Source of the DNA: Rhodanobacter sp. Root480
GTDB taxonomy: Bacteria; Pseudomonadota; Gammaproteobacteria; Xanthomonadales; Rhodanobacteraceae
Direction: 5' to 3'
DNA: 64,000 nucleotides
Assembly (NCBI RefSeq): GCF_001426645.1
Contig: NZ_LMEX01000004.1
Coordinates: 124,492-188,491, forward strand
The notes beneath the pieces are model-generated. The model searched no databases and was not told where the DNA came from. It saw only the letters and a list, made by a program, of their open reading frames with translations. Position 1 is the first letter of the stretch, and every line of letters starts with the position of its first letter. Positions 1 to 8,604 of the stretch are shown piece by piece. The position numbers were made by a program, and so were the translations under genes.

Positions 1-666
1 AAAGTCGAACCCGAAGGCGGTGGCGGCTGGTTCGACTGGGGCCGTGACAAGACGATGGAGCCGACCTCGTTGATCGTGCATCTGCCGCGTTCCGCCTCCG
101 TGGATGTACACGTCGTCAGCGCGACATCGAGCATCGAAGGCATCGACGGCGGTGCCATCGCCGTGAACACGGTCAGCGGCAAAACCCGCATCAATGCCAT
201 GACCCCATCACTCAAGGTGGAAAGCGTCAGCGGCAACATCGAGCTGTCCGGCCACGCGCAGGATGCCGAGTTGCAGACCGTCAGTGGTGACATCCTGGCG
301 CCGGTGCTGGGCGGCAAGGTGAAGCTGCAGACCGTGTCCGGCGGGATCGAAGCCGCGGGTGGCCCCTGGCAAAGCTTTTCGCTCAGCACGGTGTCGGGCG
401 ATGTCCGCCTGAAAGGGGCTTTGGCCGAAGGTGGCGAGCTGGGCATCGACAGCATGAGCGGCGACGTGCAGTTGCAACTGCCAGCGGCCACCTCCGCAAC
501 GCTGCACGCCAGCACGTTCAGCGGGGACTTGCGCAGCGACTTCGGCAAGCCGGATGAAGCCAGCCACGGGCCGGGCAGCAGCCTGGAAACGCGTATCGGC
601 GGTGGTCGCGGCAGTATCACCGTCGAAACATTCAGCGGCGACCTGCGTATTCGCCAGCAGGATTGA
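1..666 (+). CDS. DUF4097-family protein, 5' end outside window
   Basis: The reading frame is open from base 1, so the true start lies upstream; 221 codons are visible and the stop is TGA at 664-666. The protein is built of short repeated beta-strand units, each carrying a T/S-V/M/F-S-G core (VESVSG, LQTVSG, LSTVSG, DSMSGD, STFSGD, VETFSGD), the pattern of DUF4097 'putative adhesin' proteins that fold as a right-handed beta-solenoid. No catalytic motif is visible. Proteins of this family are often encoded next to sigma factors or membrane stress genes, but the neighbours on that side are not in the window. Family assignment is fairly safe; the function is unknown. Confidence 0.75.
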   Translation, partial: KVEPEGGGGWFDWGRDKTMEPTSLIVHLPRSASVDVHVVSATSSIEGIDGGAIAVNTVSGKTRINAMTPSLKVESVSGNIELSGHAQDAELQTVSGDILAPVLGGKVKLQTVSGGIEAAGGPWQSFSLSTVSGDVRLKGALAEGGELGIDSMSGDVQLQLPAATSATLHASTFSGDLRSDFGKPDEASHGPGSSLETRIGGGRGSITVETFSGDLRIRQQD

Positions 667-685
667 GCACCGGATGCGCCGCCCA

Positions 686-711
686 CAAAAATGCCGTCGC
701 GAGGACGGCAT
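686..711 (-). terminator. Intrinsic terminator of the minus-strand gene at 742-1632
   Basis: ATGCCGTC (691-698) and GACGGCAT (704-711) form an 8-bp stem around a 5-nt loop. Read on the minus strand the stem is followed directly by TTTTT (from 690 downwards), as in a Rho-independent terminator. It lies between two convergent genes and may slow the plus-strand transcript too, but no T-run follows it on the plus strand. Confidence 0.7.
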
Positions 712-741
712 GATGCGTGGTGCCACTAGTCGAATGACGCC

Positions 742-1632
742 TTACAGATCCTGATGGTATTGCACGTACGGCGTGCGCGACTGATCTGGCTCCGGACCCA
801 CCGGCGTGTTCACCGGGTTGCCGGATGACCACAGGTTCTGTGCGCCGATGCTCAACGCACCCTGCCACGGCAGGCGCACGGTCACGCCGAGGTCGATGCT
901 GCTCCAGCGTTGATCCGCGCTCAGCGCGCCAGCGTTGCCAGCCAGCGGCTGCATGGTGCGGCCAACCAGGGTGCCGGAAAGCGGGCCGCTGTCCACGCCG
1001 AAGCTCAACGCCTTCTGGTCCAGCGTATCGATGCCCAACAGGTTGCCCGGCAACAGCCGGATACGCCCCACGCTGGCACCCAGGTCGATACCGGTGGTGC
1101 TGCCCAGGGCCACGCGGCCGTGTGCGTTCAATTGCTCGCTGCGGTCAAACGCGGACAAGCCATCCACACCCGGCGCCACACCCGGCAGCACGCGCGGCAA
1201 CACTGTGCGCTGCGGTGCCTCGCTGGCCCCCAGACTGAGCCCCACGCTGTAACGTCCGTTGTTGTACGTGGCGCCCACTTCACTGTCGATCAAACGTGCC
1301 GGATGGTTGACCCACGAACGCTGGCTGACATCGGCATGCGCCTGCACGCCGGGCGCCAACTGGTACTGAAGGCCGCTGCTGAACACGTTGCCCGGCGCCA
1401 AGCCGCGAAACGCCAGCGAGGCCGGCATGGTCGCATCCGAATGACTCGCCCGCAGGCTCAACCACTGACCGTGGTTGTTCCGCCACAGCGGTACGGCCGA
1501 GGTGTTTGCGGGACCGACCGCATCCTGCTGCTGCAGCAGGTACTGCGCCTGTGCATCGGCGCCAGGCGCGGACTCGCCCGCCGCCGTAAACGGCAGCAGG
1601 GAAATCAGCAACAGGGCGAACAAGCGATACAT
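742..1632 (-). CDS. Secreted or outer-membrane beta-barrel-like protein of unknown function
   Basis: 296 residues. The N-terminus has a short positive start followed by a hydrophobic stretch (LFALLLISLLPFTAAG) and a likely signal-peptidase site near residues 18-22. The mature part is rich in alternating polar/hydrophobic strands (for example GATYNNGRYSVGLSLGAS, GIDLGASVGRIRLLPGN, GALSIGAQNLW), typical of an outer-membrane barrel, and ends in a tail without the usual terminal Phe. I do not recognise a named family. It starts from the same intergenic region as the divergent GGDEF-EAL gene. A TTATATAG stretch about 20 nt upstream of the ATG could be its -10 element. Confidence 0.7.
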   Translation of the reverse strand: MYRLFALLLISLLPFTAAGESAPGADAQAQYLLQQQDAVGPANTSAVPLWRNNHGQWLSLRASHSDATMPASLAFRGLAPGNVFSSGLQYQLAPGVQAHADVSQRSWVNHPARLIDSEVGATYNNGRYSVGLSLGASEAPQRTVLPRVLPGVAPGVDGLSAFDRSEQLNAHGRVALGSTTGIDLGASVGRIRLLPGNLLGIDTLDQKALSFGVDSGPLSGTLVGRTMQPLAGNAGALSADQRWSSIDLGVTVRLPWQGALSIGAQNLWSSGNPVNTPVGPEPDQSRTPYVQYHQDL

Positions 1633-1873
1633 GGCGTGGCGTCGGCAACTCTATATAACGGCTACGGAGGATCATAGCGTGATTTACGTTTTACTAACAA
1701 CCGTGAAACACAAAAAACGCAAACCAGCGCACAGCGACATCCCTTGATATCCACAGATAGACCAGGCCCTGACCCGGGGGTTCCCGCCGCTGGAACTGGC
1801 GGCCATACTGCTGAACGGATATAAAACCCCTTTCGTCGTTGCTCCGGGATTGGCCGGATTCACAGCAAACCTG

Positions 1874-4774
1874 ATGAGTGCCTCGTTGACCTCCCGTCTG
1901 CCCGCGCCCATTCCCCTCCTCGGGGAACACAACCTGTCGCGCCGCGCGTTCGAGCAACTGCTCGAGGCTCCCGACGCGGCCAGCGTCATGGGCATCTGCG
2001 AGCTTATGCTGTCGGACCTCGGCATCGACGGTCAACTGTGCTGGCACCCGACGAACGAGCCCGCCAACAGCGCCACATCCGGCGGTATCGACCTGGCCGA
2101 AGACAGCCAGACCGCGCGGACACTGACCCTGCTGTCCCACGGGGCGCCGCTGTCCGACGCGGCCAACGCACAACTTGCCTGGCTCGGGCGCATCGCCGAC
2201 ACCCGGCTGCGCCAACTGGCTGAAACCAGCCGCCTCTACGACGCGATCTCGCGGCTGGCGCAGGCGGAGCGGCTGCAGCGGGCGCTTTACGCGATTGCCG
2301 AGCAGGCCGGCGCCGAACACGACATGCCCGAACTGATGCGCTCGCTGCACGGCATCCTGGGCAGCCTGATGTATGCGGAAAACTTCTACATCGTGCTGTA
2401 CGACGTCGCCACCGACAGCATTCGTTTTCCTTATTACGTCGACACGGTGGACGCCGAACCACCCGCGCCCGACGAGCAGATTCCGCTGAGCGACATGCCC
2501 AACAGCCTCACCTGGAACCTGCTGCAGGGCGGTCGCCCGCTGATGGGATCGATCGAGGAATTGTCGCAGCAGCTCACCGGCCATTTCGTGCCGGTGGGCC
2601 CTTATTGCGAGCACTGGCTCGGCGTGCCGCTGGTGCGCGACGACCGGGTGGTCGGCGGCATCGTGATGCAGAGCTATCGCGCCGATATCCATTATTCGCA
2701 GCGCGACCTGGAGCTGCTGAGCTACGTGGCCCAGCACGTGCAGACCGCGCTGGAAAGACACGGCGCCCATCTCGACCTGGAAAAGCGCGTCACCGACCGC
2801 ACCACCGCCCTGCGCGAAGCCAACCGCGTGCTGCGCCAACAGGTATTGCAGCGGCAGCGCGGCGAACGCCTGCAGGCGGCGCTGTTCCGCATCGCCGAAC
2901 TGGCCAACGCATCCGAAAGCCTGGAAAACTTCTACGCCGCCGTGCACCGGGCCGTGGGCGGCCTGCTGTACGCGCGAAACTTCTACATCGCTCTGGTCGA
3001 CGGCGACAAGAAGCAGTTGGTGTTTCCCTACTCGGTCGACGAGATCGACAGCACGCGCCCGCCGCGCACGCACGGGCGTGGCGCCACCGAATACGTATTG
3101 CGCCACGGCAAGCCGCTGCTGGTGGACGGCGCCGCCATCGACCAGCTGATCGCCGAAGGCGAGATCGAAAGTTTCGGCACCCGCGCCGTATGCTGGCTCG
3201 GCGTGCCGCTGGTGTGGAGCGAAAAAGTGATGGGCGTGCTGGCCGTGCAGAGCTATTCGCCACAGCACACCTATACCGAGCGCGACCAGGAATTGCTCAC
3301 CTTCGTGAGCTATCACATCGCCACCGCGCTGCAGCGCAAGCACGCCAGCGCCACGCTGAAACAGGCGTACGCCACGCTGGAGCGCCGCGTCACCGAGCGC
3401 ACCCATGCACTGGCCCTGGCCAACCGCGACCTGCGCGAGCAGATCGCCGAACGCGAGCGCGTCGAACGCCGGCTGAAGTACGAGACCCTGCACGACTCGC
3501 TCACCGGCCTGCCCAATCGCACCTTGTTCCTGCAGCGGCTGGAGCAGGCACTGCAACGCAACCTGGCCAACCCGCAGGATCTGTTCGCGGTGCTGTTCAT
3601 CGACCTGGACCGCTTCAAGGTCATCAACGATTCGGTCGGCCATCTGGTCGGTGATGACCTGCTGTTCCAGGTCGGCGGCCGCGTACGCGCCTGCCTCAAG
3701 ACCCGCGACGTGGTCGCCCGACTGGGCGGCGATGAGTTCGCGGTACTGCTGGAAGACATGGACGACGCCGCCACCGCCACCCAGGTCGCGGACCGCATCA
3801 TCAGTGCGTTGCAAACGCCGTTCCGGCTGGGCGTCAAGGAGATCTTCACCTCCGCCTCCATCGGCATCGCCCTGCCCGGTGCGCATTACCGCCAGCCGGA
3901 GGAGTTGCTGCGCGACGCCGATGCGGCGATGTACAACGCCAAGGACGGTGGCCGCCATCGCTCCGCCGTGTTCGATGACCGCCTGCGACGCGAAGCGCTG
4001 TCGCTGCTGGATATGGAGGGCGACCTGCGCCACGCACTGGTTCGCAACGAATTCGTGCCGTACTACCAGCCCATCGTGTCACTAGCCGATGGCCGCACCA
4101 TCGGCTACGAAGCGCTGCTGCGCTGGAACCATCCCGAGCGCGGGCTGCTGCTTCCGGCTGATTTCCTGCTGATTGCCGAGGAGACCGGCTGCGTCGAACT
4201 CATCGACTGGCAGATCTTCGAACAGGCTTGCGCGCAGGCCAACCGCCTGGTGGGCGAACACGGCTTCATCAGCATCAACGTCTCCGGCCGGCACTTCCGC
4301 ACCATCGATACGGACCAGCGCCTGCTCGAGCTGTTCGAGCGATACAACGTCCCCACCTCGCACATCCGCATCGAGGTGACCGAACACACGCTGCTGGAGA
4401 ATCCCGCGCAGGTCAAACGGATGCTGCAGAACCTGCGCGACCACGGCGCGGGCATCGCGCTGGACGACTTCGGCACGGGCTATTCCTCGCTCAGCTACCT
4501 GCACCAGTACCCGTTCGCCACATTGAAGATCGATCGCTCGTTCATCACCGCGCTACCCACCGACGGCGAAGAAACCCAGGGCCTGGCCGTGGTACGTGCG
4601 ATCCAGGCGCTGGCCGATTCGCTGCACATGCAGGTGATCGCCGAGGGTATCGAGGAAGAATCGCAACGGCAGGCGCTGCTGAAGATCGGCTGCCGTTTCG
4701 CCCAGGGCTTCCTGTTTGCCCGCCCGCAGCCGGCCGAAGCCTGGAAATCGCTGCAGGCGCCGCCCCTCAGCTGA
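1874..4774 (+). CDS. GAF-GAF-GGDEF-EAL cyclic-di-GMP signalling protein
   Basis: 966 residues from the ATG at 1874; the frame also allows a TTG at 1850, and neither has a clear Shine-Dalgarno, so the start is uncertain. Order: a poorly defined N-terminus (1-130), GAF 1 (about 134-297), a short coiled linker, GAF 2 (about 333-488), a second coiled linker, GGDEF (about 536-695) and EAL (about 717-960). The diguanylate cyclase signature GGDEF is intact at 618-622. The phosphodiesterase EAL motif (746-748, in GYEALLRW) and the DDFGTGYSS loop (from 864) are intact too, so both activities look possible. The inhibitory RxxD site before GGDEF reads KTRD, so product inhibition may be weak. No membrane helix is seen; it is probably a cytosolic sensor controlling motility or biofilm. 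Confidence 0.93.
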   Translation: MSASLTSRLPAPIPLLGEHNLSRRAFEQLLEAPDAASVMGICELMLSDLGIDGQLCWHPTNEPANSATSGGIDLAEDSQTARTLTLLSHGAPLSDAANAQLAWLGRIADTRLRQLAETSRLYDAISRLAQAERLQRALYAIAEQAGAEHDMPELMRSLHGILGSLMYAENFYIVLYDVATDSIRFPYYVDTVDAEPPAPDEQIPLSDMPNSLTWNLLQGGRPLMGSIEELSQQLTGHFVPVGPYCEHWLGVPLVRDDRVVGGIVMQSYRADIHYSQRDLELLSYVAQHVQTALERHGAHLDLEKRVTDRTTALREANRVLRQQVLQRQRGERLQAALFRIAELANASESLENFYAAVHRAVGGLLYARNFYIALVDGDKKQLVFPYSVDEIDSTRPPRTHGRGATEYVLRHGKPLLVDGAAIDQLIAEGEIESFGTRAVCWLGVPLVWSEKVMGVLAVQSYSPQHTYTERDQELLTFVSYHIATALQRKHASATLKQAYATLERRVTERTHALALANRDLREQIAERERVERRLKYETLHDSLTGLPNRTLFLQRLEQALQRNLANPQDLFAVLFIDLDRFKVINDSVGHLVGDDLLFQVGGRVRACLKTRDVVARLGGDEFAVLLEDMDDAATATQVADRIISALQTPFRLGVKEIFTSASIGIALPGAHYRQPEELLRDADAAMYNAKDGGRHRSAVFDDRLRREALSLLDMEGDLRHALVRNEFVPYYQPIVSLADGRTIGYEALLRWNHPERGLLLPADFLLIAEETGCVELIDWQIFEQACAQANRLVGEHGFISINVSGRHFRTIDTDQRLLELFERYNVPTSHIRIEVTEHTLLENPAQVKRMLQNLRDHGAGIALDDFGTGYSSLSYLHQYPFATLKIDRSFITALPTDGEETQGLAVVRAIQALADSLHMQVIAEGIEEESQRQALLKIGCRFAQGFLFARPQPAEAWKSLQAPPLS

Positions 4775-4798
4775 GCACGGCAATCATTGCGGCCGCTG

Positions 4799-5698
4799 TC
4801 ATTGTGGCGTTTGCGACTGGCCCGGCGCCGCGCTTTCGCTGAGCAGGTGCTCGGCATCGATGCGGTCGAAGTGGTACTGCTGGGCGCAGAACTCGCAGAT
4901 CACCTCGATTTCGCCATCACGCGCAGCCAATGCCGCCTCCACTTCGTCGCGACCGAGCGAGCGCAGCATCGCGCCGACCCGCTCGCGGCTGCAGGTGCAA
5001 CCGAACGCCAACGGCCGCGGCTCGAACATCCGCACCGACTCCTCGTGGAATAGCCGGTACAGCAACTGCTCCGGTGCCGTGGCCAGCATTTCCGCGCTGC
5101 CGAGCGTAGCGGTGAGGTGGGCCACCCGATTCCATGCGTCGTCGTCATGCGCGGCATCGCGGCCGCCTTCATCCGGCAGCTTCTGCAGCATCAGGCCCAC
5201 GGCATGTTCGCCATCGGCAGCCAGCACGATTCGCGCGGGCAACTGCTCCGACTGGACAAAATAATTTTCCAGCGCGCCCGCCAACTCGGCATGCTGCAAC
5301 GTCACAAGGCCCTGGTAGCGCTGGCCGCGCTCGACACTGCCGATGGTGATGGCCAGCACAGCGTCGCGCAGTGCATCCAGCGCCAGCGTGCGCGGCAGCG
5401 GATCGCTCCAGCGGGCCAGGCCGCGCAAGCGCCCCTGATCGGTGCATTCGGCAAACAGCAGGCGCAGGGCGTCCTGGCTTTTCAGTTCGATCGACAAGGC
5501 GCCATCGAGCTTGATGTTGCCGGTCAGCAGCGCGCTCGCCGCCAGCGTGTGGCCCAGCAACTCGCGCAATGGCGCCGGATAGTCGGCACGCGCGGCCACC
5601 TCGCGCCACGCCGGCCCCAGCCGCACCAGCACGCCGCGTACGCCGGCACGCTCAAGCAGGAAACGGTGAAGCACGTCGTCAGTGAAAGCGGTTTCCAT
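4799..5698 (-). CDS. hslO: Hsp33 redox-regulated chaperone
   Basis: 299 residues, the normal Hsp33 length. Hsp33 is a cytosolic holdase activated by oxidation: reduced protein binds Zn through four cysteines and is released as an active dimer by hypochlorite or peroxide plus heat. All four ligands are present as CTC (C234, C236) and CEFC (C268, C271) in the C-terminal redox switch. The N-terminal core has the expected ADYP.PLRELLGHTLAA and GNIKLDGALSIELKS segments. The gene is divergent from mtgA with 172 nt between the start codons, and convergent with the GGDEF-EAL gene, the stops being 24 nt apart. Confidence 0.96.
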   Translation of the reverse strand: METAFTDDVLHRFLLERAGVRGVLVRLGPAWREVAARADYPAPLRELLGHTLAASALLTGNIKLDGALSIELKSQDALRLLFAECTDQGRLRGLARWSDPLPRTLALDALRDAVLAITIGSVERGQRYQGLVTLQHAELAGALENYFVQSEQLPARIVLAADGEHAVGLMLQKLPDEGGRDAAHDDDAWNRVAHLTATLGSAEMLATAPEQLLYRLFHEESVRMFEPRPLAFGCTCSRERVGAMLRSLGRDEVEAALAARDGEIEVICEFCAQQYHFDRIDAEHLLSESAAPGQSQTPQ

Positions 5699-5870
5699 GG
5701 ATGGCGCATCTCTTGGTGGTCAAGCGCTTCAGATGGGGACGCAAGCGCGCGGGAGCAACGCCCGTATACTGAAAGAAACCGGTTTTCGCACGGTGGGTCG
5801 GGGGAGCCGCCAACGCCGCCGCCCGGCATCGCGGCCGCTGACCGTTCTGATTTGGGGTTCCGCACACCGC

Positions 5871-6611
5871 ATGCACAAGATGTTTCATCGCCCGTCACTG
5901 AAGACACTGCTGCGCTGGCTCGCCCTGTTCGTCGCAGGATGGATCGCCCTCAGCTGGCTGGCGGTCCTGCTTTTGCGCTTCGTCCCGCCGCTGACTTCCG
6001 CAATGATGCTGGAGCGCCAGGTGGGCGCCTGGCTGCATGGCGAAAAGGACTTCACCCTGCACTACCACTGGGTGTCGTGGGAGAAGACATCGCCACAGGT
6101 ACCGCTGGCCATGGTGGCCGGTGAGGATCAGCGCTTTCCGTACCACCACGGTTTCGATTTCGATGCCATCCAGACCGCACTCGATGCCCACGACGATGGC
6201 AAGCGGCTGCGCGGCGCCAGCACGATCAGCCAGCAGACCGCAAAAAACCTGTTCCTGTGGAACGGCCGCAGTTTCGTGCGCAAGGGGCTTGAGGCGTATT
6301 TCACCGTGTTGATCGAACTGACCTGGCCCAAGCAACGCATTCTCGAGGTGTACATGAACATCGCCGAGCTCGGCGACGGCATCTACGGTGTGGGCGCTGC
6401 CAGCAAGGCTTTTTTCCACGTCGCACCGGCCCGACTCTCCGCCGCGCAGTCGGCTCGACTGGCAGCGGTATTGCCCAGCCCGCGTCGATTCCACGCCGAC
6501 CGTCCCAGCGCGTACGTGCTGCGCCGCGCGCAATGGATCCAGCAACAGATGCGGCAACTGGGCGGGCCCGGTTACATCGATGGCGATGCACCGGAACGGC
6601 CGCCCCACTGA
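5871..6611 (+). CDS. mtgA: Monofunctional biosynthetic peptidoglycan transglycosylase
   Basis: 246 residues from the ATG at 5871 (a second in-frame ATG lies at 5880), matching the usual MtgA length; the frame is open further upstream but that part lacks family similarity. A single N-terminal membrane helix (about residues 12-37) anchors a periplasmic GT51 domain that polymerises lipid II into glycan strands. The GT51 motifs are visible: EDQRF containing the catalytic Glu, GASTISQQTAKNLF, and the WPKQRILEVYMNIAE block. There is no transpeptidase domain. It is divergent from hslO and followed 86 nt later by a CBS-domain gene on the same strand. Confidence 0.95.
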   Translation: MHKMFHRPSLKTLLRWLALFVAGWIALSWLAVLLLRFVPPLTSAMMLERQVGAWLHGEKDFTLHYHWVSWEKTSPQVPLAMVAGEDQRFPYHHGFDFDAIQTALDAHDDGKRLRGASTISQQTAKNLFLWNGRSFVRKGLEAYFTVLIELTWPKQRILEVYMNIAELGDGIYGVGAASKAFFHVAPARLSAAQSARLAAVLPSPRRFHADRPSAYVLRRAQWIQQQMRQLGGPGYIDGDAPERPPH

Positions 6612-6697
6612 GGTTCACACAACCGCTACACGCGACGCATCCGCGGACGCTAGACTCAACCCAACCGGCCCGCCGGGACCGGCAGGAGATTCCACGC

Positions 6698-7126
6698 ATG
6701 CGCCAGGTCAAACATCTGCTGGAAGGCAAAGGCAACAAGATCTTCTCCATCGAGCCCGATGTACCGGTGCTCGAAGCGATCAAGCGTATGGCCGAATACC
6801 GCATCGGCGCCCTGATGGTGATGCGTGGCAGCGCGCTGGTCGGCGTGATGTCCGAGCGTGACTACGCGCGCAAGGTACTGCTGCAGGGCCGCTCGTCCTC
6901 GCAAACGGCGGTATCGGACATCATGAGCGGCACCCCGATCACGGTGAGCCCGGATACCGACGTGTTCGACTGCATGCGCCTTTGCACCGACAGCCGCATC
7001 CGCCACCTGCCGGTGGTGGACGGTGAGCAGGTCGTGGGTGTGATCTCGATCGGCGATCTGGTGAAGGCGGTGATCGACGCGCAGGCCGAAGAGATCGAGC
7101 ATCTGCAGCGCTATATCACCAGTTAG
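6698..7126 (+). CDS. CBS-domain-pair protein
   Basis: 142 residues. Start at ATG 6698, which has a CAGGAG ribosome site 10 nt upstream. Two CBS motifs fill the protein: the first around residues 10-65 (VPVLEAIKRMAEYRIGALMV, GVMSERDYARKV) and the second around 75-135 (DIMSGTPITVSPDTDVFDCM, RIRHLPVVDGEQVVGVISIG). A pair of CBS domains (a Bateman module) usually binds adenosyl ligands such as AMP, ATP or SAM. Stand-alone CBS proteins of this size are common in proteobacteria and their partners are mostly unknown. No other domain is present. Confidence 0.9.
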   Translation: MRQVKHLLEGKGNKIFSIEPDVPVLEAIKRMAEYRIGALMVMRGSALVGVMSERDYARKVLLQGRSSSQTAVSDIMSGTPITVSPDTDVFDCMRLCTDSRIRHLPVVDGEQVVGVISIGDLVKAVIDAQAEEIEHLQRYITS

Positions 7127-7172
7127 CGGGGAATGGGGAATCGGCAAGCCGTAGCGACCGGACTCGCGCGGG

Positions 7173-8507
7173 TCACGTCTGCCTGTTGTCGTGCCCGGCA
7201 GGATTCTCCGGCGCAAGGTCGGGCGACCACCCCGCACGACGAGCCACCACGGTCGCCATGGCGGCCACGCCAGTGCCCAGCAGGGCGAGGCCACCGATAC
7301 CCCAGCCGAGCGTGCGCAGGCCACTCACGGCACTGGTCACCAACACATCGCCGAAACGCCACACCGCAGTCTCGACGAAGTTCTTGCCCTTGTAGCGCGT
7401 CTCCCGCGGGACGCGCGTATACAACGCATCCACCGCCGGCTTTGTCATGCCGTAGGCGAAGCCGCGGGTGACCACAAGCATCACCGACAGCATCGGCACC
7501 ACCGCGCCGAACAGCATCAGTGAACCGCCGCCCATCCATGCCACACCGGCCAGCAACACCGTGTTCACCACCGTCGGCACCACCAGCCCCCAGCCTGCAC
7601 CGCGGCGTATCAGCAACCAGCGCGTGAGTGTCAGCTGCATCACCGCGCCGAGCAGATTGGTGGCCAGATCCAGGTCGTTGTAGAACGCGGTGCGCGCCAC
7701 GGCATCGGAGAAATGCGCCTTCGCGTAGTCGGCCACCATCGCATAGGCCAGCGTGCCGATACCGTCGCCAAACAGCATCAGCAACGCCATGTAGCGCAGG
7801 AACGGTCGCGACCACAGCTCCTTGATGCCGGCCCACAGCGAGCCGCCGATGGCGACGTTGCCAGGATCCCCAGGCAGCTGGTCGTGCCGGGCCGACAGGC
7901 GCAGCAGCAGCGCCAGGGCAATGCCCAGCGCCAGCGCCGACACCAGCAGCAAGGGCGCCACACCGATCAGCTGCACCAGCAGCTTGGTCACCAGCGGCCC
8001 GAAAACCGCGCCCGCCATGCCGCCCAGCGCGATCAGCGAAAACACCCGTCGCGCCTGGCCGCTGTCGAAGATGTCGGCCATGAAGCTCCAGAACAGCGAC
8101 ACCACGAACAGGTTGAACACGCTGGCCCAGACGTAGAACACCAGCCCCAGCGAGCGAGCGCCGATCTGCTGCTGCGCCAGAAAGGCCGGCACGAAGGCCA
8201 GCAGGCACAGGATGAAAAAGCTGTAGCTCCAGCCGAGCAGGTGGCGCCGCTGGAAACGCGCCACCAGCACGCCGAACACCGGCGTCAGCAACAACATCAC
8301 CAGGAACACGACGCCGTAGATCAGCGGCAGCGACGCCGAACCCAGCGCGCCGATCAACTGGTCCCTGACCGGCCGGATGATGTAGTACGACGCCATCACG
8401 AAGAAGAACGCCAGCGCGGACCATAACGGCGCGGTGGTCGAGTCGACAGCGGGTTGGCGGGACAAACTCACGGATACATCCAGCGTGGGGCGCGGCAAGC
8501 CTAGCAT
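7173..8507 (-). CDS. MFS carrier related to ATP/ADP translocases (NTT-like)
   Basis: 444 residues with about 12 predicted membrane helices. The first helix carries the sequence SYYIIRPVRDQLIG, which is typical of the COG3202 group, the free-living relatives of the ATP/ADP translocases of intracellular bacteria and plastids. Its substrate in free-living bacteria is unknown; nucleotide exchange should not be assumed. The start at 8507 gives MLGLPRPTL, but later starts are possible because the conserved part begins only near residue 25. It lies 97 nt downstream of the M48 protease gene on the same strand, so co-transcription is possible. Confidence 0.75.
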   Translation of the reverse strand: MLGLPRPTLDVSVSLSRQPAVDSTTAPLWSALAFFFVMASYYIIRPVRDQLIGALGSASLPLIYGVVFLVMLLLTPVFGVLVARFQRRHLLGWSYSFFILCLLAFVPAFLAQQQIGARSLGLVFYVWASVFNLFVVSLFWSFMADIFDSGQARRVFSLIALGGMAGAVFGPLVTKLLVQLIGVAPLLLVSALALGIALALLLRLSARHDQLPGDPGNVAIGGSLWAGIKELWSRPFLRYMALLMLFGDGIGTLAYAMVADYAKAHFSDAVARTAFYNDLDLATNLLGAVMQLTLTRWLLIRRGAGWGLVVPTVVNTVLLAGVAWMGGGSLMLFGAVVPMLSVMLVVTRGFAYGMTKPAVDALYTRVPRETRYKGKNFVETAVWRFGDVLVTSAVSGLRTLGWGIGGLALLGTGVAAMATVVARRAGWSPDLAPENPAGHDNRQT

Positions 8508-8604
8508 GGCGCCTGGCCGGGTCAGTGCAGCATGGAACCCGCCCCATCAACGTCATCAACCAGCAACGCTGCGGTGCGTGTCGAACGGCCGCGCGCGAGC
8601 GTCC

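Noticed and set aside
1694-4033. A 779-codon open frame on the minus strand
   Set aside because: Antisense to the GGDEF-EAL gene, with repetitive Gln/His/Val/Ala composition and no domain; a shadow frame.
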